A program made the position numbers and the translations under genes. From Solirubrobacteraceae bacterium (GTDB taxonomy: Bacteria; Actinomycetota; Thermoleophilia; Solirubrobacterales; Solirubrobacteraceae), in NCBI GenBank assembly GCA_017882455.1, contig JADGPL010000004.1, forward strand, positions 62,001 through 126,000: a stretch of 64,000 nucleotides of DNA, in the 5' to 3' direction. Every line of letters starts with the position of its first letter. Within the stretch, counting starts at the first letter, position 1. Shown piece by piece: positions 36,154-45,121 of this stretch. The notes beneath the pieces are model-generated. The model did no database searches. It was not told the DNA's origin and was given only the letters and a program-made list of their open reading frames with translations.

Positions 36154-36650
36154 CACGACCTGAGAACGCAATAGCCGTGTGCCCGGGCAGCTACGACCCG
36201 ATCACCAACGGGCATCTCGACGTGATCCGCCGCGCGGCCAACCTCTACGACGAAGTGGTGGTCGCCGTGGTCAACCGCTCGGTGCGCAAGAGCAGCGCGC
36301 TGTTCGGGATCGAGGAGCGGGTGGGCTTCATCGAGCGCGCCCTCGCAGACCTCGACACGGTGCGCGTGGCGCCGTTCTCGACGCTCGTGGTCGACTTCGC
36401 ACGCGAGGTTGGCGCTCGCGCGATCGTCAAGGGCCTGCGTGCGATCTCCGACTTCGAGTACGAGCTGGAGATGAATCAGCTCAACCGCCGCCAGGACCCC
36501 GAGATCGAGTCCGTGTACCTGATGGCGAGCCCGCAGTACAGTTTCCTGTCATCGAGCGGCGTCAAGGAGCTCGCCACGTTTGGGGGCCGAATCGACGATC
36601 TGGTCCCAGATGAGGTGGCCCGGCGCTTGCAGGAAGAGCTGAAACGCTGA
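36150..36650 (+). CDS. coaD: Phosphopantetheine adenylyltransferase
   Basis: Fourth step of coenzyme A synthesis. Nucleotidyltransferase motif PGSYDPITNGHLDVI with the HxGH-type signature, KGLRAISDFEYELEMNQLN, and YSFLSSSGVKELA near the end. 166 residues. Coupled to rsmD through ATGA. Confidence 0.96.
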   Translation: MTRPENAIAVCPGSYDPITNGHLDVIRRAANLYDEVVVAVVNRSVRKSSALFGIEERVGFIERALADLDTVRVAPFSTLVVDFAREVGARAIVKGLRAISDFEYELEMNQLNRRQDPEIESVYLMASPQYSFLSSSGVKELATFGGRIDDLVPDEVARRLQEELKR

Positions 36651-36668
36651 CGAAATGGATGGCTCCTA

Positions 36669-37133
36669 GTGGATGTCCTGGTACTCATAGACAAGCTCGA
36701 TGACTTGGTGCACAACGCCAAGACCATTCCCCTGAGCGATTCCGTGCGGGTGGACAAGGAGGAGATCTACGACATCCTCGACCAGATGCGCGCGACGATC
36801 CCCGAGGAGATCAAGCAGGCACGCTGGATCGTCAAGGAGCGCCAGGAGATGCTCGCCGAGGCCAAGAAGGAGGCCGAGCGCATCATCAAGGACGCACGCG
36901 AGCGTCAGGAGCGCCTGGTGGGCGAGGAGGAGGTCACCAAGCAGGCCGAGCGTGCAGCCGAGGACATAGTCGAGGACGCCCGTGCCCGCGAGCGCGAGAT
37001 CCGTCTCGGCGCCGAGGATTACGCCGACGAGATCCTCAACACGCTCGAGATCAACCTCTCGAAGTTCATCGCGGCCGTCCAGCGCGGACGCGAGCGTCTG
37101 CAGGGCAAGGACGAGCCCGCCGAAGTCAGCTAG
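36669..37133 (+). CDS. SepIVA/DivIVA-like coiled-coil protein
   Basis: 154 residues, almost entirely helical. Residues ~28-55 (IYDILDQMRATIPEEIKQAR) resemble the N-terminal part of mycobacterial SepIVA; residues ~60-125 are a Lys/Glu/Ala coiled coil; the end (YADEILNTLEINLSKFIAAV, QRGRERLQ) again resembles the SepIVA C-terminus. SepIVA works in septum formation and polar growth. In mycobacteria the gene also lies beside yceD-rnc-smc, and here it lies between coaD and those genes, supporting the call. It is shorter than the mycobacterial protein, mainly in the coiled coil. GTG start at 36669. Confidence 0.65.
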   Translation: MDVLVLIDKLDDLVHNAKTIPLSDSVRVDKEEIYDILDQMRATIPEEIKQARWIVKERQEMLAEAKKEAERIIKDARERQERLVGEEEVTKQAERAAEDIVEDARAREREIRLGAEDYADEILNTLEINLSKFIAAVQRGRERLQGKDEPAEVS

Positions 37134-37192
37134 CGAGCCGCGCGTTTCGCGCTCGCGTGTTCGAGCCCGTGGGCGTCGCATAAGCTCCACAC

Positions 37193-38833
37193 GTGAACGT
37201 TCAGACGGTCAGGTACAAGCTCCACGTAGCCAAGACCCTGCTCGATACGGGCATGATCGAGCCCGTCCGGCCCGACAAGGCCGTCCGCGCGCTGTCGGCC
37301 CTGCGCCGCTGGGGGCCCACGCCCGCGGCGGCCTATGCGGGCTCGGCGATCCGCTACCCGCACCGGGCGGCGATCGTGGACGAGCGCGGCACGCTCACCT
37401 TCGAGGAGGCGCACAGGCGCACCAACGCGCTCGCCAACGAGCTCGCCAGCGAGGGGATCTCAGAGCAGGACGGCGTGGCGATCATGTGCCGCAACCACCG
37501 CGGCTTCGTCGAGGCGACGGTCGCATGCTCCAAGCTCGGCGCCAGCGCGCTCTATCTGAACACGGCCTTCGCCGGCCCGCAGATCACCGATGTGCTCGCG
37601 CGCGAGGATCCCGTGGCGGTGATCTACGACGAGGAGTTCGCCGAGCTCGTCCGCGACGGTGCCGCATCGCGCATGCGCTTCATCGCCTGGAGCGAGCCAG
37701 GGGCGCATGGAGCCGAGCACGGGGCCCATCCGTCGGATCCGCTGCTCGAGGAGCTGATCGCCCGCGGGGACACCTCCGACCCGAGTCCGCCGGCGGAGAA
37801 GGGCCGTGTGGTGATCCTGACCTCGGGAACCACCGGCGCGCCCAAGGGCGCCGCGCGCAAGCAGCCCGACTCCCTGGAGCCGGTGGCGGCGCTGTTCTCG
37901 AAGATCCCCCTGCGCGCTCGCGAGACCACGATGATCGCCGCGCCCATGTTTCACTCCTGGGGCTTCGCGCACTTCACGCTCGCGCTGCCGCTCGCCTCGA
38001 CGCTGGTGCTGCGGCGCAAGTTCGACCCCGAGGACACGCTCAGGGCCTGCGCCCAGCACCGTGCCACGGCGCTGGCGCTGGTGCCCGTGATGCTGCAGCG
38101 GATCCTCGATCTCGGCCCAGAGACGATCGTCCGCTATGACCTGAGCGCGCTGAAGATCATCGCGCTCAGCGGCTCGGCGCTTCCCGGCGAGATGGCGACG
38201 CGTGCGATGGACACCTTCGGCGAGATCCTCTACAACCTCTACGGCTCGACCGAGGTCGCGTGGGCGACGATCGCCACACCCGAGGATCTACGCGCCGCGC
38301 CGGGCACGGCCGGGCGCCCGCCGATCGGGACGGTCGTGAAGCTGCTCGACGCCGACGGGCGCGAGGTCCCCTCTGCGCAGGGCGGGCGCATCTTCGTGGC
38401 CAACGAGATGATGTTCGACGGCTACACCGGTGGCGGCGGCAAGGAGATCGTGCGGGGCCTGATGAGCACCGGGGACGTCGGTCACTTCGACGCGGGCGGG
38501 CGCCTGTTCGTTGACGGTCGCGACGATGAAATGATCGTCAGCGGGGGCGAGAACGTCTTTCCCCGCGAGGTCGAGGATCTGCTGGCCGACCACGGCGAGA
38601 TCGAGGAGGCGGCCGTGGTTGGGGTCAACGACAAGGAGTTCGGACAGCGCCTGAAGGCCTTCGTCGTTCCCCGCGACGGCATCAAGCTCGACGAGGAGCA
38701 GATCAAGGCCTACGTCAAGCAGAACCTCGCGCGCTACAAGGTGCCCCGTGAGATCGTCTTTCTCGCCGAACTGCCGCGCAACGCAACCGGCAAGATCCTC
38801 AAGCGCGAGCTGCACAAGCACCCCAAGACCTAG
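37193..38833 (+). CDS. Acyl-CoA synthetase (AMP-forming, FadD-like)
   Basis: ANL-superfamily adenylating enzyme of 546 residues. AMP-binding motif ILTSGTTGAPKGAARKQ, then NLYGSTEVAW, STGDVGHFD, DGRDDEMIVSGGENVFPREVE (hinge) and the C-terminal catalytic lysine in RNATGKILKREL. The protein probably activates a medium or long-chain fatty acid as acyl-CoA. It is inserted between the SepIVA-like gene and yceD, near plsX and acpP. GTG start; substrate not predictable. Confidence 0.85.
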   Translation: MNVQTVRYKLHVAKTLLDTGMIEPVRPDKAVRALSALRRWGPTPAAAYAGSAIRYPHRAAIVDERGTLTFEEAHRRTNALANELASEGISEQDGVAIMCRNHRGFVEATVACSKLGASALYLNTAFAGPQITDVLAREDPVAVIYDEEFAELVRDGAASRMRFIAWSEPGAHGAEHGAHPSDPLLEELIARGDTSDPSPPAEKGRVVILTSGTTGAPKGAARKQPDSLEPVAALFSKIPLRARETTMIAAPMFHSWGFAHFTLALPLASTLVLRRKFDPEDTLRACAQHRATALALVPVMLQRILDLGPETIVRYDLSALKIIALSGSALPGEMATRAMDTFGEILYNLYGSTEVAWATIATPEDLRAAPGTAGRPPIGTVVKLLDADGREVPSAQGGRIFVANEMMFDGYTGGGGKEIVRGLMSTGDVGHFDAGGRLFVDGRDDEMIVSGGENVFPREVEDLLADHGEIEEAAVVGVNDKEFGQRLKAFVVPRDGIKLDEEQIKAYVKQNLARYKVPREIVFLAELPRNATGKILKRELHKHPKT

Positions 38834-38873
38834 AGCCCGAGCGCCGACGCCGAGCCTGCGCGTCGCTAGCCTG

Positions 38874-39413
38874 ATGGCCATGGCAGCGGAGCGCTCCCCG
38901 ATCGTCAAACACGACTTCGATCTCGCGGGACTGCGCCTGAGCGCCGGGGAGGGACGCCGGCTGCAGCTCGAGGTTCCGATCGAGCCGCTGACGCTCGGCA
39001 GCGAGCGCTACCAGGCCGAGCCCGCGCAGGTGCCGGTCGAGCTGACGATCTCGCGGATGACCGGCGGCGGCTACGCGTTGCGGCTGCGCTTCACGGCGGC
39101 GCTCAGCGGGCCATGCGTGCGCTGCCTGAAGACCGCCGCGCCCCAGATCGAGGTGGACGCGCGTGAGGTCGATCGGCCCGGGGAAGGCGAGGAGCTGGAC
39201 AGCCCCTATGTGCGGGACGAGTCGCTCGACCTCACCGCCTGGGCGCGGGACGCGCTCGCGCTCGCGCTGCCGGCGAAGATCCTCTGCCGCGAGGACTGCG
39301 CCGGGCTGTGCCCGATATGCGCCGCGGACCTCAACCAGGCCGGTCCCGAGCACCACCACGAGTCCGCTCCCGATCCGCGCTGGGCGAAGCTGCGGGAGCT
39401 GAAGCTGGAGTAG
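38874..39413 (+). CDS. YceD family protein (DUF177)
   Basis: 179-residue YceD/DUF177 protein, the family almost always found upstream of rpmF and implicated in 23S rRNA accumulation or ribosome assembly. LSGPCVRCLKTA and CREDCAGLCPICAADLNQ contain Cys residues in the expected positions. Two close ATGs (38874, 38880) leave the start open by two residues. rpmF follows after 44 bp. Confidence 0.88.
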   Translation: MAMAAERSPIVKHDFDLAGLRLSAGEGRRLQLEVPIEPLTLGSERYQAEPAQVPVELTISRMTGGGYALRLRFTAALSGPCVRCLKTAAPQIEVDAREVDRPGEGEELDSPYVRDESLDLTAWARDALALALPAKILCREDCAGLCPICAADLNQAGPEHHHESAPDPRWAKLRELKLE

Positions 39414-39457
39414 GCGCAGATGACCTCCGCCTGCACCCTGGTAGCCTTTTGTGCCCG

Positions 39458-39667
39458 ATGGCGGTACCCAAGAAAAAGCAATCCCACAGCCGCACGGCCC
39501 AGCGCCGCGCGCAGCACAAGATCAGCGCGCCCGCGCTCAACGCGTGCCCGCAGTGCCACAGCCCGCGCCGTCCGCATCGCGTGTGCCCGGTCTGCGGCAC
39601 CTACGCCGGCCGTGAGATCGTGAGCTCGACAGCGCACGATCACGAGCACGACCACGACCACGACTAA
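39458..39667 (+). CDS. rpmF: 50S ribosomal protein L32 with His/Asp-rich tail
   Basis: 69 residues. MAVPKKKQSHSRTAQRRAQH is the conserved start of L32; CPQCHSP and CPVCGTY form the zinc finger. The C-terminus ends in an extension with alternating His and Asp/Glu (HDHEHDHDHD), not part of the L32 fold and a plausible metal-binding tail. yceD precedes and plsX follows, the standard order. Confidence 0.95.
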   Translation: MAVPKKKQSHSRTAQRRAQHKISAPALNACPQCHSPRRPHRVCPVCGTYAGREIVSSTAHDHEHDHDHD

Positions 39668-39673
39668 CCCGCG

Positions 39674-40771
39674 GTGACGCCGGGGACCTCGTCCCTCACG
39701 GCTTCGCCTCCGCCGCAGGAGGCACAGCAGCCTGTGGTGGCCGTTGACTGCAACGGCGCCGATCTCGGCGCGGGCGAGGTGGCTGCCGGAGCCGCGATCG
39801 CTGCTGCTCGGGGAGCGCGGGTGCTGCTGTTCGGTCCCGCGGGCGAGCTCGGGGATATGCCTGCGGGCGTCGAGATCGTCGACGCTCCGATCTCGATCGC
39901 CAAGGCCGCCGATCCGGTGAAGGCGGCGCGCAGCACGCCCGAGTCCTCGATCGTGCAGGCCGCGCGCGCGGTGGCCGACGGTCGCGCTCAGGCGCTCGTC
40001 TGCGCCGGTGGCACGGGCGCGGCGCTCGCGGCCGGGACGTTCAACATCAAACGCGCTCGCGGCGTCTACCGCCCAGCCCTGGCGATTCCGCTCCCGGTAC
40101 CCCATCATCCGGTGACGCTGCTCGACGTGGGGGCCAACGCCGAGGCGCGGCGAGAGCACATCGTGCAGTTCGCGTTCATGGGTGCGGCGCTCGCGCGGGT
40201 GGTGCTGGGGGTGGCGCGTCCACGCGTGGGGCTCCTGTCCAACGGCGAGGAGTCCCAGCGCGGCAGCGTCCTGGTGGTCGAGTCCCATGCCGAGCTGGCC
40301 CGGCGCGTCGAGGAGGGTCTGGACGCGTTCGAGTTCGTCGGCAACGTCGAGGGGGGCGATGTGATGGGCGGTGTCGCCGACGTGATCGTGACGGACGGCT
40401 TCACCGGCAACGTCGCCCTGAAGCTGATGGAGGCGGTGTCGCAGACGATGCTCGGGGCCATCCGCGAGGCCGCGATGTCCTCCGCGCGCGCCAAGCTCGG
40501 CGGCGCACTGCTGCGCGGCGCCCTGCGCGGGTTCCGCGACGAGATCGATCCGGAGGCGAACGGCGGCGCCTACCTGCTCGGCCTGCGCCGCCTTGGCGTC
40601 GTGCCGCACGGCCGCTTCACGCGCGCCGGCTTTGCGCAGGCGATCATGCGCGCCCAGCAGGGGGCGCGCGAGGACGTGGTCGGGCAGACCCACCGCGCGC
40701 TCGAGCAGGCGGGGGCGCTCAAGCGCGCCCCGGTGTCCGCGCCGGACGCTAGCCTGCGCGAGGCAGGATGA
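39674..40771 (+). CDS. plsX: Phosphate acyltransferase PlsX
   Basis: Makes acyl-phosphate from acyl-ACP for phospholipid synthesis. VVAVDCNGADLGAGEV at the N-terminus corresponds to the family DxxGGD-type segment, DVGANAEARREHIVQFA and VGLLSNGEESQRGS follow, and DVIVTDGFTGNVALKLMEAV is a clear family signature. 365 residues, starting at GTG 39674. The stop overlaps acpP (ATGA). The first glycine of the usual MGGD motif reads as Asn here (CNGAD), a modest departure. Confidence 0.92.
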   Translation: MTPGTSSLTASPPPQEAQQPVVAVDCNGADLGAGEVAAGAAIAAARGARVLLFGPAGELGDMPAGVEIVDAPISIAKAADPVKAARSTPESSIVQAARAVADGRAQALVCAGGTGAALAAGTFNIKRARGVYRPALAIPLPVPHHPVTLLDVGANAEARREHIVQFAFMGAALARVVLGVARPRVGLLSNGEESQRGSVLVVESHAELARRVEEGLDAFEFVGNVEGGDVMGGVADVIVTDGFTGNVALKLMEAVSQTMLGAIREAAMSSARAKLGGALLRGALRGFRDEIDPEANGGAYLLGLRRLGVVPHGRFTRAGFAQAIMRAQQGAREDVVGQTHRALEQAGALKRAPVSAPDASLREAG

Positions 40772-41040
40772 GCGACGCCCGCGAGCCCATATTCGAGCTG
40801 ATCCGCGCCCACCTCGCCGACGAGCTCGACGTGGAGGTCGAGCGGATCGCCGAGAAGACCCGCTTCAAGGAGGATCTCGAGGCGGACTCGCTTGACCTCT
40901 ATACGCTCGTGCAGGAGCTCGAGGACACCTATGGCGTGAGCATGTCAGACGAGCAGGCCGCCCAGATCCTCACGGTCGGCCAAGCGGTGGACTTCGTTCT
41001 GGTCCACCAGGGCCAGGGGACCGCCGATGCGGGGCGATGA
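40768..41040 (+). CDS. acpP: Acyl carrier protein
   Basis: 90 residues with the phosphopantetheine serine in LEADSLDLYTLVQELED, slightly different from the usual DSLDTVE. Acidic helices are as expected. Coupled to plsX on one side and to the RNase III-like gene on the other (both ATGA overlaps). Confidence 0.93.
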   Translation: MSDAREPIFELIRAHLADELDVEVERIAEKTRFKEDLEADSLDLYTLVQELEDTYGVSMSDEQAAQILTVGQAVDFVLVHQGQGTADAGR

Positions 41041-41714
41041 TGCTGCTGGCGGACCTCCTGGAGGAGCTGCCGGAGGACCTGGCGCGCCAGGTGTTCACGC
41101 ACGCGTCCTGGAGCGAGCGCCGCAGCGACTCCTACACGCGCCTGGCGTTCCTCGGCGACAGCGTGCTCGCGCTGGCCGTCACCACCTATCTGTACCCACG
41201 GCTGGAGGCCGAGCACTTCGGTGCGGGCAGGCTCACCAAGATCCGCGCCCAGGCGGTCTCCGGGGTCTCCTGCAGGGCCGTGGCGGAACGCCTGGGACTG
41301 CCCGAGCGTCTGCGGGCCGCTGCGCCACCGGGGGTGCGCGATGGGGTTGCGGCGCTGGTGGGGACCGAGCGCGTGCTCGCATCGGTGATCGAGGCCGTGA
41401 TCGGGGCCTGCTACCTGCAGGCCGGCTACGAGCGGACGGCGGAAGCCGTGGTCGAGGCCTTCACCCCAGAGATCGAGGAGGCGCTGGAGAACCCCGTGGA
41501 CTTCAAGTCAGCGCTGCAGGAGCTGCTCGCGCGACGGGGCGCGGAGGTCAGCTACGAGATCACGGGCGAGGAAGGGCCACCGCACGAGCGCACCTACGCC
41601 GTGGTTGCGCGCGTGGACGGTCGCGAGCTCGGGGCGGGCAGCGGCAGGAGCAAGAAGCAGGCCGAGCAGGAGGCCGCGCGCGCAGCCGTCGAGCAGCTGG
41701 CCGGCGAGCCATGA
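41037..41714 (+). CDS. rnc: RNase III family protein lacking several catalytic acids
   Basis: 225 residues in the RNase III position before smc. The fold is clear: THASWSER, RLAFLGDSVLALAV, KIRAQAVSG, IEAVIGACYLQAGY, and a complete C-terminal dsRNA-binding domain (FKSALQELLARRG through GSGRSKKQAEQEAARAA). But relative to the E. coli enzyme, E38 is Thr34, E41 is Ala37, E65 falls at Ala63, and D114 is Ser116; only D45 (Asp41) and E117 (Glu119) remain. The two-metal site is therefore incomplete and cleavage may be lost or altered. Coupled to acpP. ATG 41040 is an equally possible start. Confidence 0.85.
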   Translation: MMLLADLLEELPEDLARQVFTHASWSERRSDSYTRLAFLGDSVLALAVTTYLYPRLEAEHFGAGRLTKIRAQAVSGVSCRAVAERLGLPERLRAAAPPGVRDGVAALVGTERVLASVIEAVIGACYLQAGYERTAEAVVEAFTPEIEEALENPVDFKSALQELLARRGAEVSYEITGEEGPPHERTYAVVARVDGRELGAGSGRSKKQAEQEAARAAVEQLAGEP

Positions 41715-41751
41715 GCGCAGGCGCGTGGCAGATGCCGGAGATGGAGGGCGC

Positions 41752-44700
41752 ATGCGCCTGAAGTCGCTGACGCTGAGCGGCTTCAAGTCGTTCCCCGACC
41801 GGACTCGCCTGGATTTCGGCGAGGGCGTGAGCGTCGTGGTCGGCCCGAACGGCTCGGGCAAGTCCAACGTCACCGACGCGGTGCTGTGGGCGATGGGCGA
41901 GCAGTCGCCACTGGCGATTCGTGGCCAGTCGATGCAGGATGTGATCTTCGGGGGCGGCCACGGGGTGCAGCCGCGCAGCGCGGCCGAGGTGGAGATCGTC
42001 CTGGACAACTCCGACGGGACCGTCGATCTGCCTCTGAGCGAGATCTCGATCATGCGGCGCCTGGACCGAAACGGCGAGGGCGGCTACCGGCTCAACGGCG
42101 CGCGCTGCCGGCTCACGGATGTGATCGAGGTGCTCTCCGACACGGGCCTCGGCAAGGAGACCCACTCGGTCATCTCCCAGGGCCGCGTCGATGCGATCGT
42201 CACCTCCAAGCCCCGCGAGCGCAGGCTTCTGATCGAGGAGGCAGCGGGGCTCGGCAAGCACCGCAAGCGTCGGCGTCGCGCCCAGCTGAAGCTCGAGCGC
42301 ACGCAGGAGAACCTCGATCGCGCGCTCGACATCGAGCGCGAGGCGCGGACCCGTCTGCGCCCGCTCAAGCGCCAGGCCGAAGCGGCCGAGCTGCACGAGC
42401 GACTCGAGCGCCAGATCCTGCAGGCGCGCCTGGAGCTCGCGCGCGAGGCCAGCCGCGCCTGTCGCGCCGAGCTTCAGGCCGCCGAGCGGAGCGTCGCTGA
42501 GGCTCGCGCGGCGCGCAGCGGGATCGAGTCCAGGCTGCAGGAGACGATCGACCGCCGCGGCCAGGCCGAGCGCGCGCTGTCCGAGCGCGCCGAGCGCCAC
42601 GACGCTCTCTCGCGGCGGGTGTACGAGGCGCGCTCCGCGCATGAGCGTCTGGGATTGCGCGCCGAGCAGGTCGGCGCGGGGGCGCAGGCCCTGGCACGTC
42701 GGATCGAGCGCCTCGAGTCCGAGCTGGAGGGCATCGCGGCCCACGGCAGCGAGGAGGGCGAGGGCAGCCGCGTGGCAGACGGCGCCGAGCGGATAGCGGC
42801 ACTCGAAGCCGAGCTCGCCGAGATCGAAGCCGGCCGCGAGCAGGAGATCGAGCGCGAGATCGCCCAGCTGGCGCAGGAACGCGAGAGCCAGCGCGCGCTC
42901 GTGGCCGAGATCGCCTCCGAGGTCGAGACGGCCCGCGCGGCGCGCGTGCAGGCGGACGCCGAGGCCGATGCGGCGCGCGAGCGTCTCACGGTCGCCGAGC
43001 GCGCCGTCCAGGACGCGCGGCGCGAGGCAGCCCGGGTGGGCGCCGAGCTCGCGGCCGCCAACCAGTTCCTGCGTGGTCATGCGCGCGTCAGCAGCGGCGT
43101 GGAGCAGGGGTCCGCGAGGGCGCTGAGCGAGGAGCTGAGCGTCCAGGACGGCTACGAGCTGGCGCTCGCGGCAGCGCTCGGCGGGCGCCTCGACGCGGCG
43201 CTCGTGAGCGACGTCCCTGGAGCCGAGGCGCTGCTCGATCGAGCCGGGCCCGACGGGGGCACTGCCCTGCTGTCCGGCATCGAGCCGGATGCTCGCGAGC
43301 GATCACGCGAGCATCCCGAGCCCGTGGCGGGAGCGCTCAGGCTGATCGATCTCCTCAGCGGGCCGCCGGAGGTGCTCGCGCTGGCCGCGCGTCTGCTGGC
43401 CGACGCCTGGGTGGTCGAGCGCCTCGAGGAGCTTCCGCGCGACTTCTCGGGGATCGCGACCACACGCAGCGGTCGGGTGTGGTTTGCGTCCTGGGGCGAG
43501 GTCCGCCAGCTGAGCGAGGGCGGCACCGAGCGCGTGCTCGCGCGGCGCAACGAACGCGACCGGCTGATCGCGGCCGCCGAGCAGGCGGCTCAGTCAGAGC
43601 ACGCGGCCCGTGGCTCCTCCGAGCGGGCGGCGCAGGAGCTGCGCACGGCAGAAGAGGCTCGCACGAGGGCCGAGGACGCGTTGCGCGGCTGTGAGCGAGG
43701 ACAGTCGGAGACCGCCGAGTTGGTGCGGCGCACCGATTGGTTGATCGAGCAGCGCCGCACGGCGCCCGCGGATGGTCCGCTGGCCGTGCGCAAGGCCGAG
43801 CTCGAGGGCGAGCTGGCGGCCGAGCGCAGGCTGCTCGAGCGCGTCGAGCGCGAACGACTCGAGCGCCACGCCCGCACGGAGCGCCTGCGCGCTCAGATCG
43901 CCTCCGACAGGACGACTGTCCCACTGGCGCAGCGTCTGGCCGCGGCGCTTCAGCAGGCCGTCGAGGCGGTCGAGGGCCGTGTCGTCCAGCTCGAGGGAGA
44001 GCTCGCGGCCGATCGCCAGGCGGGCGAGTCGATGACGGCCGAGCTGCGCAGCTGCGCAGCCGCCGAGGCCGAGATCCAGGCGGCGCTGCGCGCAGCCGGC
44101 GAGACCGTGACCGCCGCCGAGGTGGCGGCTCAGCGCCTGCGCGACCAGACAGCTGAGGCCGAGCTCGAGCTGAAGACCGTGACCGAGCGCCTCGGCCTGG
44201 GGGCGCAGGAGGCCGAGGAGGGCGGGCGTGCCGGCGAGCAGCAGTCCGACTCCGCTCAGGCGCAGGACGCGCACGCCCCCGAGCGGCTGGACGAGGAGGC
44301 CGCCGCGGTGCTGCGCACTCGCGTGGAGCGGCTGACCCGCAGGCGCGAGCAGCTCGGCCCCGTCAATCCGCTCGCCCAGGAGGAGTACTCCGAGGCGCTC
44401 GAGCACGTCGAGGAGCTGGAGAGCCAGCGGACCGACCTCGAGACGGCGCTGCGTGAGCTGCGCGGGGTGATCCGCGAGACCGACCGCCAGATCCAGGAGA
44501 CCTTCGAGGAGACCTTTCAGGCCGCCGCGCGCAACTTCGAGGAGCTCGTGGGCGACGTCTTTCCCGGCGGCTCGGGTCGCTTGAGGCTCGTCGCCGACGA
44601 ACAGGGCCCGCGTCCGGTGCTGGGTGGCCAGCCGCTTCCGCCAGGCGCGGAGGATGCCGAGGCGATCGAGGCGGCGGCCGAGGCCGAGAGCGAGGCGGAG

Positions 44701-45093
44701 ATACGTGGCGAGGAGGAGCAGCTGCCGGGGGTGGAGATCGAGATCACCCCAGCCGGCAAGGCGACCAAGCGCCTGTCCCTGCTCTCCGGAGGGGAGAAGT
44801 CGATGACCGCGCTCGCGTTCCTGTTCGCGGTGTTCCTCGCCCGCCCGTGTCCCTTCTACATCCTCGATGAGGTCGAGGCGGCGCTCGACGACCTCAACCT
44901 CGATCGCTTCCTGGCGCTGCTGCGGCGCTACTCGGGCCGCGCGCAGTTCATCGTGATCACACACCAGAAGCGCACGATGGAGGCAGCCGACTGGCTGTAC
45001 GGGATCTCGATGGGCCAGGACGGGGTCTCGAAGGTGCTCTCTCGTCGCCTGCCCGCCGAGGAGCAGACGGCAGACGTGGCCGAGGTCGCCTGA
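41752..45093 (+). CDS. smc: Chromosome partition protein SMC
   Basis: 1113-residue SMC ATPase. N-terminal head: Walker A VGPNGSGKSNVTDAVLWAMG. Long coiled coil from about residue 165. Hinge about 440-600 (LSVQDGYELALAAALGGRLD onward). Second coiled coil, then C-terminal head with LLSGGEKSMTALAFLFAVF (signature) and FYILDEVEAALDDLN (Walker B). ATG 41752 has GGAGGG just upstream. Works with ScpA/ScpB encoded at the left end. Coils are highly Arg/Glu/Ala-rich, as expected at this GC content. Confidence 0.97.
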   Translation: MRLKSLTLSGFKSFPDRTRLDFGEGVSVVVGPNGSGKSNVTDAVLWAMGEQSPLAIRGQSMQDVIFGGGHGVQPRSAAEVEIVLDNSDGTVDLPLSEISIMRRLDRNGEGGYRLNGARCRLTDVIEVLSDTGLGKETHSVISQGRVDAIVTSKPRERRLLIEEAAGLGKHRKRRRRAQLKLERTQENLDRALDIEREARTRLRPLKRQAEAAELHERLERQILQARLELAREASRACRAELQAAERSVAEARAARSGIESRLQETIDRRGQAERALSERAERHDALSRRVYEARSAHERLGLRAEQVGAGAQALARRIERLESELEGIAAHGSEEGEGSRVADGAERIAALEAELAEIEAGREQEIEREIAQLAQERESQRALVAEIASEVETARAARVQADAEADAARERLTVAERAVQDARREAARVGAELAAANQFLRGHARVSSGVEQGSARALSEELSVQDGYELALAAALGGRLDAALVSDVPGAEALLDRAGPDGGTALLSGIEPDARERSREHPEPVAGALRLIDLLSGPPEVLALAARLLADAWVVERLEELPRDFSGIATTRSGRVWFASWGEVRQLSEGGTERVLARRNERDRLIAAAEQAAQSEHAARGSSERAAQELRTAEEARTRAEDALRGCERGQSETAELVRRTDWLIEQRRTAPADGPLAVRKAELEGELAAERRLLERVERERLERHARTERLRAQIASDRTTVPLAQRLAAALQQAVEAVEGRVVQLEGELAADRQAGESMTAELRSCAAAEAEIQAALRAAGETVTAAEVAAQRLRDQTAEAELELKTVTERLGLGAQEAEEGGRAGEQQSDSAQAQDAHAPERLDEEAAAVLRTRVERLTRRREQLGPVNPLAQEEYSEALEHVEELESQRTDLETALRELRGVIRETDRQIQETFEETFQAAARNFEELVGDVFPGGSGRLRLVADEQGPRPVLGGQPLPPGAEDAEAIEAAAEAESEAEIRGEEEQLPGVEIEITPAGKATKRLSLLSGGEKSMTALAFLFAVFLARPCPFYILDEVEAALDDLNLDRFLALLRRYSGRAQFIVITHQKRTMEAADWLYGISMGQDGVSKVLSRRLPAEEQTADVAEVA

Positions 45094-45121
45094 CCGCGGC
45101 GCTGCTATCGTCGCGCGGCCC

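Noticed and set aside
41747-41758. GGCGCATGCGCC palindrome over the smc start codon
   Set aside because: A single 12-bp palindrome with a GCATGC centre is expected by chance in such a GC-rich window; not linked to the array at 60.8 kb.
41711-41761. 16-codon reading frame between rnc and smc
   Set aside because: No composition bias or conservation argument; probably just spacer with the smc ribosome binding site.
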